DNA of 34,914 bases from Zobellella denitrificans (GTDB taxonomy: Bacteria; Pseudomonadota; Gammaproteobacteria; Enterobacterales; Aeromonadaceae). Below the pieces are notes generated by a model. It made no database searches and was not told where the DNA came from. It saw only the letters and a list, made by a program, of their open reading frames with translations. A program made the translations under genes and the position numbers. This document shows positions 6,760 through 15,241 of this stretch, one piece after another (the stretch's first letter is position 1; each line of letters opens with the position of its first letter). The stretch is from positions 1-34,914 of the forward strand of contig NZ_NMUO01000033.1 of NCBI RefSeq assembly GCF_002237365.1, in the 5' to 3' direction.

Positions 6760-8808
6760 ATGACGTCACTCAAACTCACCCACAAACTGGGCTTACTGGT
6801 GTTGCTGCCCCTGGCGGCCCTGTTCCTGTTCGCTTCCCTCTATGCCCTGGCGAGCTATCGCACCATGGTCAACGCGGCCGACATGGTGCCCATCACCCGG
6901 CTGGCGGCGCAAAGCGGCCAGTTGGCGCACCAGCTGCAGGCGGAGCGGGGACTCTCGGCCAGCAGCATCAACGACAGCCGCGGGGAGTTCAGCGCCCGGC
7001 TGACCGAGCAACGGGCCCGTACCGAACAGGCCCTGCGCCAGCTCGGCCAGGGCAGCCGCCAACTGGTGCTCGACGGGGAGGCCGCCAGCCGCCACCAGGC
7101 CCTGCAGCAGGCGCTGGGCCGGCTCGAGGGCCTGCGCCGGCAGGTGGACGGCAAGCAGCTGACGGTGCCCCAGGTGGTCGACGACTACAGCCAGGTGATC
7201 GCCGCCCTGCTTGCGGTGATCGACGGCGCCGTGCCGCTGGCGGCGGATGCGCCCCAGGCCGCCTCCCTCGCGGCCTACAGCGCCTTCCTGCAGGCCAAGG
7301 ATCGCCTGGGGCTGCTGCGCGCCAGCCTGAGTTCGGCCCGGGTGGCGGGTCAGTTCAGCCCCGAGCTGTACCGTCGCTTCGCCGCCCTGGAAGCCCAGTA
7401 CCAGGCTTATCTGGAGCGCTTTATGGTGCTGGCCGAGCCCGAGTGGCGAACCCAGTTCGACCAGTTGCAGGGCTCGCCACTGGCCCGGGAAGTGCAAGAC
7501 AGCATCGACCAGGCCCACCGCCAGCACGGCGGCGGCAGCCTGAGCGGCGAGGCCTCCGCCTGGTTCAGCCTGGCCAGCCGTTATATCGACGCCATCAAGG
7601 GGGCCGAAGACCAGTTTGCCGCCAGCCTGGCGCAAACCGGCGAGCAGGGCTACCAGGCGGCGCGCAACAGCTTCGCCCTGGCCCTGGTGCTGAGCCTGGC
7701 GGCGGCCCTGCTCACCCTGGTGGTGTGCGGCCTGATACTGCGGGATCTGCGCCGCGGATTCGCCGAGTTGCAGGCGGGCATCATGCGCATCGCCCACCGT
7801 CAGGACTTCAGCCAGCCGGTGCGGGTGGCCAGCCGCGACGAGCTGGGCGAACTGGCCGACGCCATCAACCGCATGCAGCGCCAGCTGTCCACCCTGCTCG
7901 GCCGGATGCGCGGCACCTGCGAACACCTGATGGCCCACAGCGGCCACACCCGCAACACCCTGCAGCTGATCCAGCAGGATCTGGACAAGGGGCTGGGGCA
8001 GGTGGACCTGGTGGTGTCCGCCGCCACCGAGATGTCGGCCACCGTGGCCGAGATCGCCCGCCATGCCTCGGAAACCTTCTCCGCCGCCAACCACACCATC
8101 GCCCGGGCTTCGGACGGCGACCGCAAGGTGGACGGCACCATCGCCGCCATCGAGCAGGTGGCGGCTTCACTTGAGCACGGCGAGACCAAGGTGGTCGAGG
8201 TGGCGGGCTACAGCCGGGAGGTGAGCAACTTCCTGGAGGTGATCAAGCAGATCTCCGATCGTACCAACCTGCTGGCGCTGAACGCGGCCATTGAGGCGGC
8301 CCGGGCCGGCGAGTCGGGCCGGGGCTTCGCGGTGGTGGCGGAAGAGGTGCGTTCCCTGGCACTGCAGACCCAGAGTACCGCCGAACAGATAGAAAGCATG
8401 CTGACCCGGCTGCGCCAGGGCAGCGAGCAGGCGGTGGAAGCCATGGGCCAGGGCCGCAGCCGCAGCCTGGCCTGCGTTGGCGAGGCCCGGGAGGCCGGTG
8501 CCCAGCTGACCGCCATCGTCGAGGAAATCGGCCAGGTCAACGCCATGACCGAGCAGGTGGCCACCGCCACCGAAGAGCAGCGCACCGTCACCGACGATAT
8601 CCAGCACAACATAGTGGTGATGAAACAGGGCTACGACAACACCCAGAGCTGTGCCGGCGAGCTGGTGCGCGGCAGCGAGCTGATGGAGCAGATGGTGGTG
8701 GAACTGGATGGCCGCCTGAAGGCCTTTATCCTGGGCGAGGGGGACGGCGAAACCCGGCTGGAAGCCGGCCTCTCCGCGCTTGAGCGGGCGAGAAAGATTG
8801 GCACCTGA
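6760..8808 (+). CDS. Methyl-accepting chemotaxis protein with NIT-type sensor domain
   Basis: A complete 682-residue receptor. A membrane segment at about 10-32 is followed by a long helical periplasmic domain (about 40-300) containing [10 protein letters not shown] and repeated QAL/LR heptads, resembling the NIT nitrate/nitrite-sensing domain. A second membrane segment lies at about 304-327 ([21 protein letters not shown]), then a HAMP linker (about 328-380) and a cytoplasmic signalling domain with the conserved hairpin tip [21 protein letters not shown] near 493-517 (key part [14 protein letters not shown]). It probably steers swimming through CheW/CheA in response to a small ligand; nitrate or nitrite is a family-based guess. 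There is no CheR-docking pentapeptide. A sigma-28-like promoter and an FNR-type box lie upstream, consistent with motility and anaerobic control. Confidence 0.88.
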   Translation: MTSLKLTHKLGLLVLLPLAALFLFASLYALASYRTMVNAADMVPITRLAAQSGQLAHQLQAERGLSASSINDSRGEFSARLTEQRARTEQALRQLGQGSRQLVLDGEAASRHQALQQALGRLEGLRRQVDGKQLTVPQVVDDYSQVIAALLAVIDGAVPLAADAPQAASLAAYSAFLQAKDRLGLLRASLSSARVAGQFSPELYRRFAALEAQYQAYLERFMVLAEPEWRTQFDQLQGSPLAREVQDSIDQAHRQHGGGSLSGEASAWFSLASRYIDAIKGAEDQFAASLAQTGEQGYQAARNSFALALVLSLAAALLTLVVCGLILRDLRRGFAELQAGIMRIAHRQDFSQPVRVASRDELGELADAINRMQRQLSTLLGRMRGTCEHLMAHSGHTRNTLQLIQQDLDKGLGQVDLVVSAATEMSATVAEIARHASETFSAANHTIARASDGDRKVDGTIAAIEQVAASLEHGETKVVEVAGYSREVSNFLEVIKQISDRTNLLALNAAIEAARAGESGRGFAVVAEEVRSLALQTQSTAEQIESMLTRLRQGSEQAVEAMGQGRSRSLACVGEAREAGAQLTAIVEEIGQVNAMTEQVATATEEQRTVTDDIQHNIVVMKQGYDNTQSCAGELVRGSELMEQMVVELDGRLKAFILGEGDGETRLEAGLSALERARKIGT

Positions 8809-8827
8809 CTGGTGGAGCGCGGGTCTT

Positions 8828-8995
8828 GGGGCGCGGGCGGCCCGCCCGCATGAAGGTGGCACCGAGCTGGACGAAGGCACGGTCCAACCCACGATGCCTG
8901 TTCTGCCCCGAGCCTTTTTAACCCCGTGGTGTGGCAGGTCAACCCGAGGGTTCGCGCTGCGCGCGAAAGCAGGCGAGCCGCCTGCGCTCCACCAG
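8828..8995. repeat. Composite hairpin element, copy 1
   Basis: The gap between the receptor and rnt holds GCGGGCG-GCC-CGCCCGC (8833-8849), then GGTGGCACCGAG, and about 100 nt later TTCGCGC-TGC-GCGCGAA (8951-8967) followed by GCAGGCG and GCCGCC. The same hairpins in the same order occur at 28236-28360. Confidence 0.7.
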
Positions 8996-9011
8996 GCACC
9001 CCCAGCTCGGC

Positions 9012-9686
9012 TCAGGCGTTACCTTCCGGCTCCTTGAACTCCGGCGTTTCCATCTGGCCCAGGGGCCAGCCGCCCAGCTCCTTCCAGCGGTTGACGATCA
9101 GGCAGAACAGCTCGGCGGTCTTGCGGGTATCGTAGAGGGCGCTGTGGGCTTCCTTGTTGTCGAAGCTCATGCCCGCGGCCTTGCAGGCCTTGGCCAGCAC
9201 CGTCTGGCCCAGGGCCAGGCCGGCGAGGGTGGCGGTGTCGAAGGTGGCGAAGGGATGAAAGGGGTTGCGCTTGATGCCCGCCCGTTCCGCCGCCGCCATC
9301 ACGAAACCGTGATCGAAGGAGGCGTTGTGGGCCACCACTATGGCCCGCTGGCACTGGTTGGCCTTGATGCCCTTGCGCACCCCCTTGAAGATCTGGTCCA
9401 GGGCTTCGTGCTCGGTCACGGCGCCGCGCAGGGCGCTGTAGGGATCGATACCGGTGAAGGCGAGGGCGGCGGGCTCCAGGTTGGCACCCTCGAAGGGTGT
9501 CACATGGAAGTGATAGGTCTGATCCGGGCTCAGCCAGCCGTTCTTGTCCATCTTCAGGGTGATGGCGGCAATTTCCAGCAGGGCGTCGGTCTGGGCGTTG
9601 AAACCGCCGGTTTCCACGTCGATCACCACCGGAAAATAGCCCCGAAAGCGCTCGTGAAGCTGAGTTGATGCTGCTGTTGCCGTCAT
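9012..9686 (-). CDS. rnt: Ribonuclease T
   Basis: A 224-residue 3'-5' exonuclease that trims the 3' ends of tRNAs and other stable RNAs. All five DEDDh catalytic residues are present at the E. coli numbering: D23 and E25 in [10 protein letters not shown]125 in NASFDHGF, H181 and D186 in EAHSALYDT. It lacks a signal or membrane segment; length is slightly above the usual 215. ATG at 9686 has AGGA about six bases upstream. It is divergent from a tRNA-Ser gene. It shares no operon in this window. Confidence 0.95.
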   Translation of the reverse strand: MTATAASTQLHERFRGYFPVVIDVETGGFNAQTDALLEIAAITLKMDKNGWLSPDQTYHFHVTPFEGANLEPAALAFTGIDPYSALRGAVTEHEALDQIFKGVRKGIKANQCQRAIVVAHNASFDHGFVMAAAERAGIKRNPFHPFATFDTATLAGLALGQTVLAKACKAAGMSFDNKEAHSALYDTRKTAELFCLIVNRWKELGGWPLGQMETPEFKEPEGNA

Positions 9687-9829
9687 TATCGTCCTAGGGT
9701 TACCTCAAAAAGCGGGGGCTTATTATGCCAGAGTCCCCCGGCGAGGTCGCCTGCAAAGGCGGGCGAGGAGGGGGAGGAACATGGGTTGGCGCAATAATGC
9801 GCAAACGAACTCAAGACGCGAGAAAAAGA

Positions 9830-9858
9830 TTGCGCGGGCGGCGGCTCTTGCCTACTAT
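9830..9858 (+). promoter_or_regulatory. Promoter of the tRNA-Ser unit
   Basis: TTGCGC (9830-9835), 17-nt spacer, TACTAT (9853-9858), followed by a GC-rich discriminator (ACGCCCCGC). GC-rich discriminators are typical of stable-RNA promoters under stringent control. The start near 9865 lies about 216 nt before the intact tRNA. Confidence 0.75.
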
Positions 9859-9899
9859 ACGCCCCGCTGCAAGGGCAAGGCTAGGCAGTGTTCATAAAG

Positions 9900-9963
9900 C
9901 CGGTGAAGGTAACACCGATGCAAAAAAATGCCGCAACAATTTGGTGAGGTGTCCGAGTGGCTG
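9900..9963 (+). pseudogene. Truncated duplicate of the tRNA-Ser leader and 5' end
   Basis: Bases 9943-9963 are identical to the first 21 bases of the intact tRNA-Ser at 10081, up to the D-arm, then the sequence diverges. The upstream leader is duplicated too: a CGGTG-N7-CACCG hairpin at 9901-9917 is matched by one at 10040-10056, each followed by an A-rich stretch and TTTGG. The copy has no anticodon arm or 3' half, so it cannot be a functional tRNA. It lies between the promoter and the intact tRNA. Confidence 0.65.
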
Positions 9964-10080
9964 CCAAGAGGCGAAGCCGGGGCGAAAAGCACGCAGCGTG
10001 CTGCGTCAGCCCGAGGACAGAGATCCGAAGAGAAAAAGCCGGTGAAGCAGACACCGTAGATAAAAAACGCATAAAAATTT

Positions 10081-10168
10081 GGTGAGGTGTCCGAGTGGCT
10101 GAAGGAGCACGCCTGGAAAGTGTGTATACGGCAACGTATCGAGGGTTCGAATCCCTCCCTCACCGCCA
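10081..10168 (+). tRNA. tRNA-Ser (anticodon GGA)
   Basis: An 88-nt class II tRNA with encoded CCA. The acceptor arm GGTGAGG pairs with CCTCACC; the anticodon loop is CTGGAAA (GGA, reading UCC/UCU); the long variable arm GTGTATACGGCAACGTATC and T-arm GAGGGTTCGAATCCCTC are intact. It closely matches E. coli serW/serX. It is transcribed from the promoter at 9830 through a long leader that contains a truncated copy, and ends at the terminator 10174-10201. Confidence 0.97.
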
Positions 10169-10173
10169 AATCG

Positions 10174-10201
10174 AAAAGCCCGCAGCGATGCGGGCTTTTT
10201 T
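10174..10201 (+). terminator. Intrinsic terminator after tRNA-Ser
   Basis: AAAAGCCCGC, 6-nt loop, GCGGGCTTTTTT, six bases after the tRNA CCA. Confidence 0.92.
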
Positions 10202-10252
10202 CGTTCCTGCCTCCGGCCAGCGGCCGACTCTCGTCGCAATGGTGCCGATATT

Positions 10253-10354
10253 GTGAGTATCATCAAGCACCTAGAGCTGTCTCTGCTGGTGCTTTCCGCC
10301 GTTTTTGCAATACTGTTGTTAACCGAGCCCGACATCAGACAAGGACAGTTATGA
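10253..10354 (+). CDS. Possible 33-residue membrane peptide coupled to the ligase gene
   Basis: A short frame from GTG at 10253 to TGA at 10352-10354, overlapping the ATG of the next gene (ATGA overlap typical of translational coupling). The peptide begins SIIKHLELSLLVL after the start and is a single hydrophobic helix with a polar tail (EPDIRQGQL). There is no clear ribosome site before the GTG, and the frame could be chance or a leader. No family is recognised. Confidence 0.25.
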   Translation: MSIIKHLELSLLVLSAVFAILLLTEPDIRQGQL

Positions 10355-12021
10355 GCATCCACACCGACAAGTTACCTCTGGAAATGCTGTATCACTGGGC
10401 CGAGCACCAGCCCGATGCCATCTACCTGCGCCAGCCCAAGGACGGCCACTGGCACCAGTACAGCTGGGCCCAGGTGCTGGAGCAGGCGGCCCGGCTGGTG
10501 GCCGGGCTCAGGGCCCTGGGACTGGAGCCGGGGGACAAGATAGCCCTGCTGTCCAAAAACTGCGCCGAGTGGTTTATCTGCGACTTCGCCCTGCAGATGG
10601 GCGGCTACGTGAGCGTGCCCATCTATCCCACCGCCGGGGCCGACACGGTGCGCTACGTGCTGGAGCACAGCGAGAGCAAGGCCATCTTCACCGGCAAGCT
10701 GGACGAGCCCGGCATGCAGGAGCCGGGCATCCCCGACGGCCTTATCCGCCTTGCCATGCCCTATCCCTCCACCATGGAAACCCACCACCACTGGGCGGAT
10801 CTGCTGGCCCGGGCGCCCATCGCCGAGCGGCCGGTGCCGGCGCGGGATAGCCTGATGAGCCTGGTGTACACCTCCGGCAGCACCGGCAACCCCAAGGGGG
10901 TGATGATCTGCTTCGGCCCCTATGCCGCCGCCTGCCAGGGCATTTTGCAGACCACCGGGCTTTCTAGCGAGGACAGGGCCTTTTCCTACCTGCCGCTGTC
11001 CCATATCACCGAGCGGGTCTATATCCTCGGCGCCAGCCTCTACGGCGGCGTCCCGGTGGGTTTTGCCCAGAGCCTGGACACCTTTATCGAGGACGTAAAG
11101 ACCATCTCGCCCACGGTGTTCATCTCGGTGCCCCGGTTGTGGACCAACTTCCGCAGCCGCATCCTGGAAAAACTGCCCCAGAAGAAGCTGGATCTGCTGC
11201 TCAAGGTTCCCTTCATCTCCGGCCTGGTGAAAAAGAAAATCCGCGCCGGCCTGGGGCTGAGTGCCGCCCGTATCCTGGGGTGCGGTTCGGCGCCGGTATC
11301 GCCGTCGCTGCTGCGCTGGTATGAGCGGCTCGACATGCCCATCACCGAGGCCTGGGGCATGACCGAAAACCTGGCCTATTCCACCCTCAACTACCCCTAT
11401 CGTTCCGACAAGGTCGGCACCGTGGGCAAGCCCGGCGTCAGGGTGGAGATCCGCATCTCCGACAGCGGCGAGGTGCTGTGCCGCTGCCCGGGCATGATGA
11501 GCGGCTACTACAAGCAGGAGTCCGCCACCCGCGAGGCCCTGCAGGACGGCTGGCTGCACACCGGGGATCAGGGCCGGCTCGATGCGGACGGCTACCTCAC
11601 CATCACCGGGCGGACCAAGGATGCCTTCAAGACTGCCAAGGGCAAGTACGTGTTGCCGGTGCCGATAGAGGCTATGCTGATCGAGAACGAACTGGTCGAG
11701 CAGGTATGCGTGGTGGGCAGTGGTCAGGCCCAGCCGGTGGCCCTGGTACAACTGGCGGAAGGGGCGCAGCAGCGGCAGAAGGGGGCCATCGCCGAGCAAC
11801 TGGCGGCCACCCTGGGGCATGTCAACCAGAAGCTGGAAAGCCACCAGCGGCTGGGCGGCATACTGGTGATGCAGGCGCCCTGGACGGTGGACAACGACAT
11901 CATGACGCCCACCCTCAAAATCAAGCGCCACCTGCTGGAGCAGCGCTATGCGGATCTGGATCAACGCTGGCCGGGCGGACAGGTGATATTGTGGGAGCAG
12001 GATCTGCCTGCGGCCGGGTGA
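10351..12021 (+). CDS. Long-chain fatty-acid-CoA ligase-like AMP-binding enzyme (FadD-like)
   Basis: A 556-residue adenylate-forming enzyme. It should activate a carboxylic acid with ATP and join it to CoA. Motifs in order: YTSGSTGNPKGV (from residue 173, ATP-binding), AWGMTE, GWLHTGD, GRTKDAFKTAKGKYV, and the C-terminal catalytic lysine in PTLKIKR. Length fits FadD (561). The opening (LEMLYHWAEHQPDAIYLRQP) and YLPLSHITER are typical of the long-chain group. ATG at 10351 has AAGGA eight bases before it; a longer frame upstream runs through the tRNA and is not real. Specificity for chain length cannot be read from sequence. A tiny possible frame overlaps its start by four bases. Confidence 0.87.
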   Translation: MSIHTDKLPLEMLYHWAEHQPDAIYLRQPKDGHWHQYSWAQVLEQAARLVAGLRALGLEPGDKIALLSKNCAEWFICDFALQMGGYVSVPIYPTAGADTVRYVLEHSESKAIFTGKLDEPGMQEPGIPDGLIRLAMPYPSTMETHHHWADLLARAPIAERPVPARDSLMSLVYTSGSTGNPKGVMICFGPYAAACQGILQTTGLSSEDRAFSYLPLSHITERVYILGASLYGGVPVGFAQSLDTFIEDVKTISPTVFISVPRLWTNFRSRILEKLPQKKLDLLLKVPFISGLVKKKIRAGLGLSAARILGCGSAPVSPSLLRWYERLDMPITEAWGMTENLAYSTLNYPYRSDKVGTVGKPGVRVEIRISDSGEVLCRCPGMMSGYYKQESATREALQDGWLHTGDQGRLDADGYLTITGRTKDAFKTAKGKYVLPVPIEAMLIENELVEQVCVVGSGQAQPVALVQLAEGAQQRQKGAIAEQLAATLGHVNQKLESHQRLGGILVMQAPWTVDNDIMTPTLKIKRHLLEQRYADLDQRWPGGQVILWEQDLPAAG

Positions 12022-12089
12022 TTATTGCAAAAATGGAATAATAACTTATTTCGTTTTACAGAATAACCGCTAATTTCGCCGGAGGAGCT

Positions 12090-12134
12090 ATGTTACCTTT
12101 TTGTTCAAGCTTACTTACATCTATCTTTTGTTAG
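12090..12134 (+). CDS. Possible 14-residue microprotein with strong ribosome site
   Basis: ATG at 12090 follows GGAGGAGCT, one of the best Shine-Dalgarno sequences in the window, and the frame stops at TAG 12132-12134 after 14 codons (MLPFCSSLLTSIFC). An intrinsic terminator starts seven bases later. The peptide is hydrophobic with two cysteines. It could be a microprotein, or part of a 3'-UTR-derived small RNA of the ligase transcript. No known family. Confidence 0.35.
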   Translation: MLPFCSSLLTSIFC

Positions 12135-12140
12135 TGGAAT

Positions 12141-12169
12141 CGGGCAGACGGAAGCTGCCCATTTTTTTT
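12141..12169 (+). terminator. Intrinsic terminator
   Basis: GGGCAG, 7-nt loop, CTGCCC, then A and eight Ts. It ends the ligase/microprotein transcript and lies just before the stop of the convergent LysR gene. Confidence 0.88.
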
Positions 12170-12178
12170 GCCCGCCTG

Positions 12179-13108
12179 TTACTCTTCTTCACTCTTGTCC
12201 TGCCAGTTCCTCACCCAGGTTGACGCCAGCCGTTCGCGCATGTGCTTGTCGATGAACTCGATAAAGGTATTGAGCCGTACCGGCGCCAGTTCGCGGTTGT
12301 GATACACCATGTGGAAGGGACGCTTGCCGCCCAGCCAGGCCGGCAGCACCGGTCGCAGCAGACCGGCATTCACATGGTGGGCCACATAGTGCTTGGGCAC
12401 GTTGACGATGCCCAGCCCCTGGATGGCGGCCTTGACCGCCGACTGCATCTGGTTGACCGACAGCCGGGCCACCGGCTTCAGATGGAAACGGCGACCGTCC
12501 TCGTGGGTCAGCTGCCAGTTGCGGTGCGGCCAGCACTGGATGATATGGTGCTGATCCAGCTCTTCCGGCAGCAGCGGCATGCCCTGGCGCTGTACATAGT
12601 GGGGAGAGGCGAACAGGCCGTAGTGCACTTCGCCCAGGCGGCGGGCGTGCAGGCTGGAGTCGGGCAGTTCGCCGCTGAAGAACACCACGTCCAGATCCGT
12701 GTCCAGCAGGCTGGTATAGTCGTTGCTTTGCAGCAGATCGATGCGGATGGCCGGGTACTTGAGGCAGAACTCGGTGATGCCGTCGATCAGGAAGGTGTTG
12801 GAGATGGCGATGGGGGCCGCCACCTTGATAAGGCCGCTCATGTGCTGGCTCTGGCCCTGGATATCGCCGGTGACCTGCTCCATCTCGGTGAGCAGGGGGT
12901 TCAGCCGCTCGAAGTAGCGCCGGCCCTCCTCGGTGAGCTGCAGCTTGCGGGTGGTGCGGCTCAGCAGTTTGCAGCCGAGCGACTGCTCCAGCGCCGATAT
13001 CCGCCGGCTGAGGGTGGCGGTGGGCATGCCCAGCTGGGCGGCGGCATGGGAAAAGCCGCCCTGTTGCACGACTTTGACGAAGAGATAGAAAGCGTCCAGG
13101 TTTTTCAT
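12179..13108 (-). CDS. LysR-family transcriptional regulator
   Basis: A 309-residue regulator with an N-terminal winged helix-turn-helix (about 1-60: FVKVVQQGGFSHAAAQLGMPTATLSRRISALEQ, key part AAAQLGMPTATLSRRI) and a substrate-binding domain (about 90-300). The pattern is that of CrgA-type LysR proteins. ATG at 13108 gives the family start MKNLDAFYLF; a GTG further upstream would add 17 unlikely residues. The ribosome site is weak. The target is unknown: LysR genes often sit divergent from what they control, but upstream here is a palindromic repeat and then the DUF2982-like gene on the same strand. The ligase gene is convergent. Confidence 0.87.
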   Translation of the reverse strand: MKNLDAFYLFVKVVQQGGFSHAAAQLGMPTATLSRRISALEQSLGCKLLSRTTRKLQLTEEGRRYFERLNPLLTEMEQVTGDIQGQSQHMSGLIKVAAPIAISNTFLIDGITEFCLKYPAIRIDLLQSNDYTSLLDTDLDVVFFSGELPDSSLHARRLGEVHYGLFASPHYVQRQGMPLLPEELDQHHIIQCWPHRNWQLTHEDGRRFHLKPVARLSVNQMQSAVKAAIQGLGIVNVPKHYVAHHVNAGLLRPVLPAWLGGKRPFHMVYHNRELAPVRLNTFIEFIDKHMRERLASTWVRNWQDKSEEE

Positions 13109-13204
13109 GGGGCAGGCCGGGGTTCCGTTGGTGCCGTGGAGAATGTGAACTGGGCGCACTCTATGCGAGGGGCACGTCCAGATCCAGTTTTTTTGGCCGA
13201 CGGA

Positions 13205-13257
13205 AGTCGACCGGACACTGCGCCGTTGGTGGATGGCCCATTGAAATGGACCCTACC
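13205..13257. repeat. GGTC-type palindrome, single copy
   Basis: GGCCCATTGAAATGGACC (13235-13252) followed by CTAC, upstream of the LysR gene. It is a member of the dispersed palindrome family with a T:A pair at arm position 7 and one G-C arm mismatch. Confidence 0.7.
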
Positions 13258-13280
13258 GCCAGCCCGGCGTCCGCCGTAGA

Positions 13281-13958
13281 TCAAGACGGCTGCAGGTAGC
13301 GGCGCAGCAGGGCCACGAACTCCGGCGGCTCCCGGTCCAGGTTCGACTCGTGCACCAGCAGATCGTAACCGTAAAGCTCGCGCATGTGGGTCATGCGGTG
13401 GCCGAGCATGGCGGCCAGGCCCTCGTAGTGGCGGCCGCTGGCCGAGCGGTAGTGGTTGTCCTCCACCAGCCAGTCCTGCAGCCGGTGGCGGCTGATCGCG
13501 CCGTGGCGCAGGGCCATGGCCAGCAGGGGCCGCTGATCGTTGAGCATGTGCACCGTCAGCCGTGGCGTCATCAGGGGCAGGAATTCGTCGTAATCGCGGA
13601 TCTTGATGCCCACATAGGGCAGCTCCACCAGATCCAGCCCCTCGTGCAGCCGGGGCTGGTCGATGCGCACTATGTTGTTCCAGTGCAGGCTCCAGCCGCC
13701 GATCTTGTGGTGAAAATGCAGGTTGTCGGCGCTGAGGGAAAAGCTGTAGGGCGGCTCCCTGAGTTTGAGCACGCCCAGCACCGTCATCACCAGGCCGGCG
13801 AGAAAGAGGAAGATCACCACCAGGTGGCCGCGCCCGCCCAGCCAGTACAGCACCCCGGTCAGCACCAGCATCACCGCCACGCCCGCCAGGGTGAGGGCCA
13901 GGCCATGGCGGCGCGACATGGGCTCTATGTGTTGGGTTTCCCGCACCGTCTCTCCCAT
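13281..13958 (-). CDS. DUF2982-like membrane protein
   Basis: A protein of about 225 residues with two hydrophobic segments near the N terminus (LALTLAGVAVMLVLTGVLYWL and LVVIFLFLAGLVMTVLGVL; key parts) and a long cytoplasmic part with FSLSADNLHFHHKIGGWSLHWNNI, which resembles DUF2982 proteins of marine gammaproteobacteria. Its role is unknown. Two starts are possible: ATG 13958 (MGETVRETQHIEP...) or ATG 13919 (MSRRHGL...); neither has a good ribosome site. It is divergent from nfsA with only 57 nt between, so the promoters must overlap. Confidence 0.65.
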   Translation of the reverse strand: MGETVRETQHIEPMSRRHGLALTLAGVAVMLVLTGVLYWLGGRGHLVVIFLFLAGLVMTVLGVLKLREPPYSFSLSADNLHFHHKIGGWSLHWNNIVRIDQPRLHEGLDLVELPYVGIKIRDYDEFLPLMTPRLTVHMLNDQRPLLAMALRHGAISRHRLQDWLVEDNHYRSASGRHYEGLAAMLGHRMTHMRELYGYDLLVHESNLDREPPEFVALLRRYLQPS

Positions 13959-14015
13959 TTGGGGCTTGATTCCATTAAGGTGATGATACACAAAGACCGC
14001 CAGCAAGAGGTAAAA

Positions 14016-14741
14016 ATGACAACCGCCATCGAGGTGATGCGCCGTCACAGATCCATCCGCAAGTTCACCGGAGAGCCCCTTTCCCCCGGGCAGCGGGAGG
14101 CCATCATGGCCGCCGCCCAGGCCGCCCCCAGCTCCAGTTTCCTGCAGGCCTCGGCGGTGATCCGGGTGACCGATCCCGAGCTGCGTGCCCGCCTGGTGCC
14201 CCTGTGCGGCAACCAGGCCTACGTGGCCGGGGCCGCCGAGTTCTGGGTGTTCTGCGCCGATTTCCACCGCCACCTGCAGTGGGTGCCCGAGGCCAAGACC
14301 GGCTTTGCCGAACAACTGCTGATCGGTGCCATCGACACCGCCCTGATGGGGCAGAACGCGCTGACGGCGGCGGAGTCCCTGGGGCTGGGCGGGGTCTTTA
14401 TCGGCGCGGTGCGCAACCATCCCCATGAACTCAGCGCCCTGCTCGGGCTGCCCAGGGGCGTCATCCCCCTGTTCGGGCTTTGCATCGGCCATCCGGCCCA
14501 GGATCCCGAGCCCAAGCCGCGGCTGCCCGCGGCCCTGATGTTCTTCGAGAACGGCTACCCGGCGCACCAGGACGAGGCGCTGATGCGGGACTACGACGAG
14601 CGGGTGCGCCACTATTACCGCACCCGTACCGGCGGTAACAAGGAAATGAGCTGGACCGGACAGATAGGTGAAACCCTGGCCAGGGAGGCGCGCCCCTTTA
14701 TGCTGGAGTTTCTGCACCACCAGGGCTTCTGCCTGCGCTAG
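14016..14741 (+). CDS. nfsA: Oxygen-insensitive NADPH nitroreductase NfsA
   Basis: A 241-residue FMN flavoprotein that reduces nitroaromatics, quinones and related oxidants with NADPH by two-electron steps. Matches to E. coli NfsA (240 residues) include HRSIRKFT, SSSFLQA, AAEFWVFCADF, QNALTAAESLGLGGVFIG and PLFGLCIGHPA, covering the FMN-binding patches. ATG at 14016 has AGAGG at suitable spacing and gives the family N terminus MTTAIEVMRRHRSIR; the longer upstream open frame runs through the divergent gene. In E. coli nfsA is in the SoxRS regulon; I did not find a clear soxbox in the 57-nt gap. Confidence 0.93.
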   Translation: MTTAIEVMRRHRSIRKFTGEPLSPGQREAIMAAAQAAPSSSFLQASAVIRVTDPELRARLVPLCGNQAYVAGAAEFWVFCADFHRHLQWVPEAKTGFAEQLLIGAIDTALMGQNALTAAESLGLGGVFIGAVRNHPHELSALLGLPRGVIPLFGLCIGHPAQDPEPKPRLPAALMFFENGYPAHQDEALMRDYDERVRHYYRTRTGGNKEMSWTGQIGETLAREARPFMLEFLHHQGFCLR

Positions 14742-14756
14742 CCGGGGGGAGGGTGG

Positions 14757-15200
14757 TCAGGCTTCGGCCTTGTCGGACAGCTTGACAACCAGCAGATCGC
14801 AGCCGTCGATATCGAGGAAGCCCACGGTATGGGAAAACAGGTGGCCGAGGAAATGGTGCTCGAGCTGATGGCCGCAGATCAGCAGGTCGGCGTTTTTTTC
14901 CTTCACCGCCAGGCGCACCGCCTGGCGGACATCGCCGCTGGGAAGTGAGACGCTGCTGATGTGGTGCTGGGTGTCCGTCAGCATCTTCATGATCTCGTGG
15001 CCGCTTTCCAGCCGCAGCTTTACCTTGAGCTGGCGCAGATCCATGTTCAGGCTGCCCACGTAGATACCGCTCACATCCGGCTCCACGTGCACCAGGTGCA
15101 GTGCCGCCCCGTGGCATTCGGCCAGTTCCACCGCCCGCTTGAGCAGCGGCTTTTCCCTGTGGTTGAGCTCCAGGGCCACCAGAATATTACGATAAGGCAT
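14757..15200 (-). CDS. Universal stress protein, UspA type
   Basis: A 147-residue cytosolic stress protein. The start PYRNILVALEL, the middle LVHVEPDVSGIYVGSLNMDL and the end DLLICGHQLEHH...DLLVVKL follow E. coli UspA. The ATP-binding G-2x-G-9x-G-S/T motif of the MJ0577-type is not intact (CGHQLEHHFLGHLFSHT), as expected for the non-ATP-binding UspA subgroup. ATG at 15200 has AAGGAGG. It is convergent with nfsA (15 nt apart) and follows the YeiH-family gene on the same strand after 41 nt, so it might be co-transcribed with it. Confidence 0.85.
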   Translation of the reverse strand: MPYRNILVALELNHREKPLLKRAVELAECHGAALHLVHVEPDVSGIYVGSLNMDLRQLKVKLRLESGHEIMKMLTDTQHHISSVSLPSGDVRQAVRLAVKEKNADLLICGHQLEHHFLGHLFSHTVGFLDIDGCDLLVVKLSDKAEA

Positions 15201-15241
15201 GGGTGCCTCCTTTGAGCCGGCGGCACCATGCCCGCCGGTGA

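Noticed and set aside
6793-8094. Long minus-strand frame opposite the chemotaxis receptor
   Set aside because: Gln/Ala/Gly-rich mirror of a coiled-coil gene; no ribosome site or family likeness.
9943-9963. Second functional tRNA-Ser
   Set aside because: Only the first 21 bases match; the anticodon and T-arms are missing.
13959-14015. soxbox for nfsA
   Set aside because: No convincing match in the 57-nt divergent gap.
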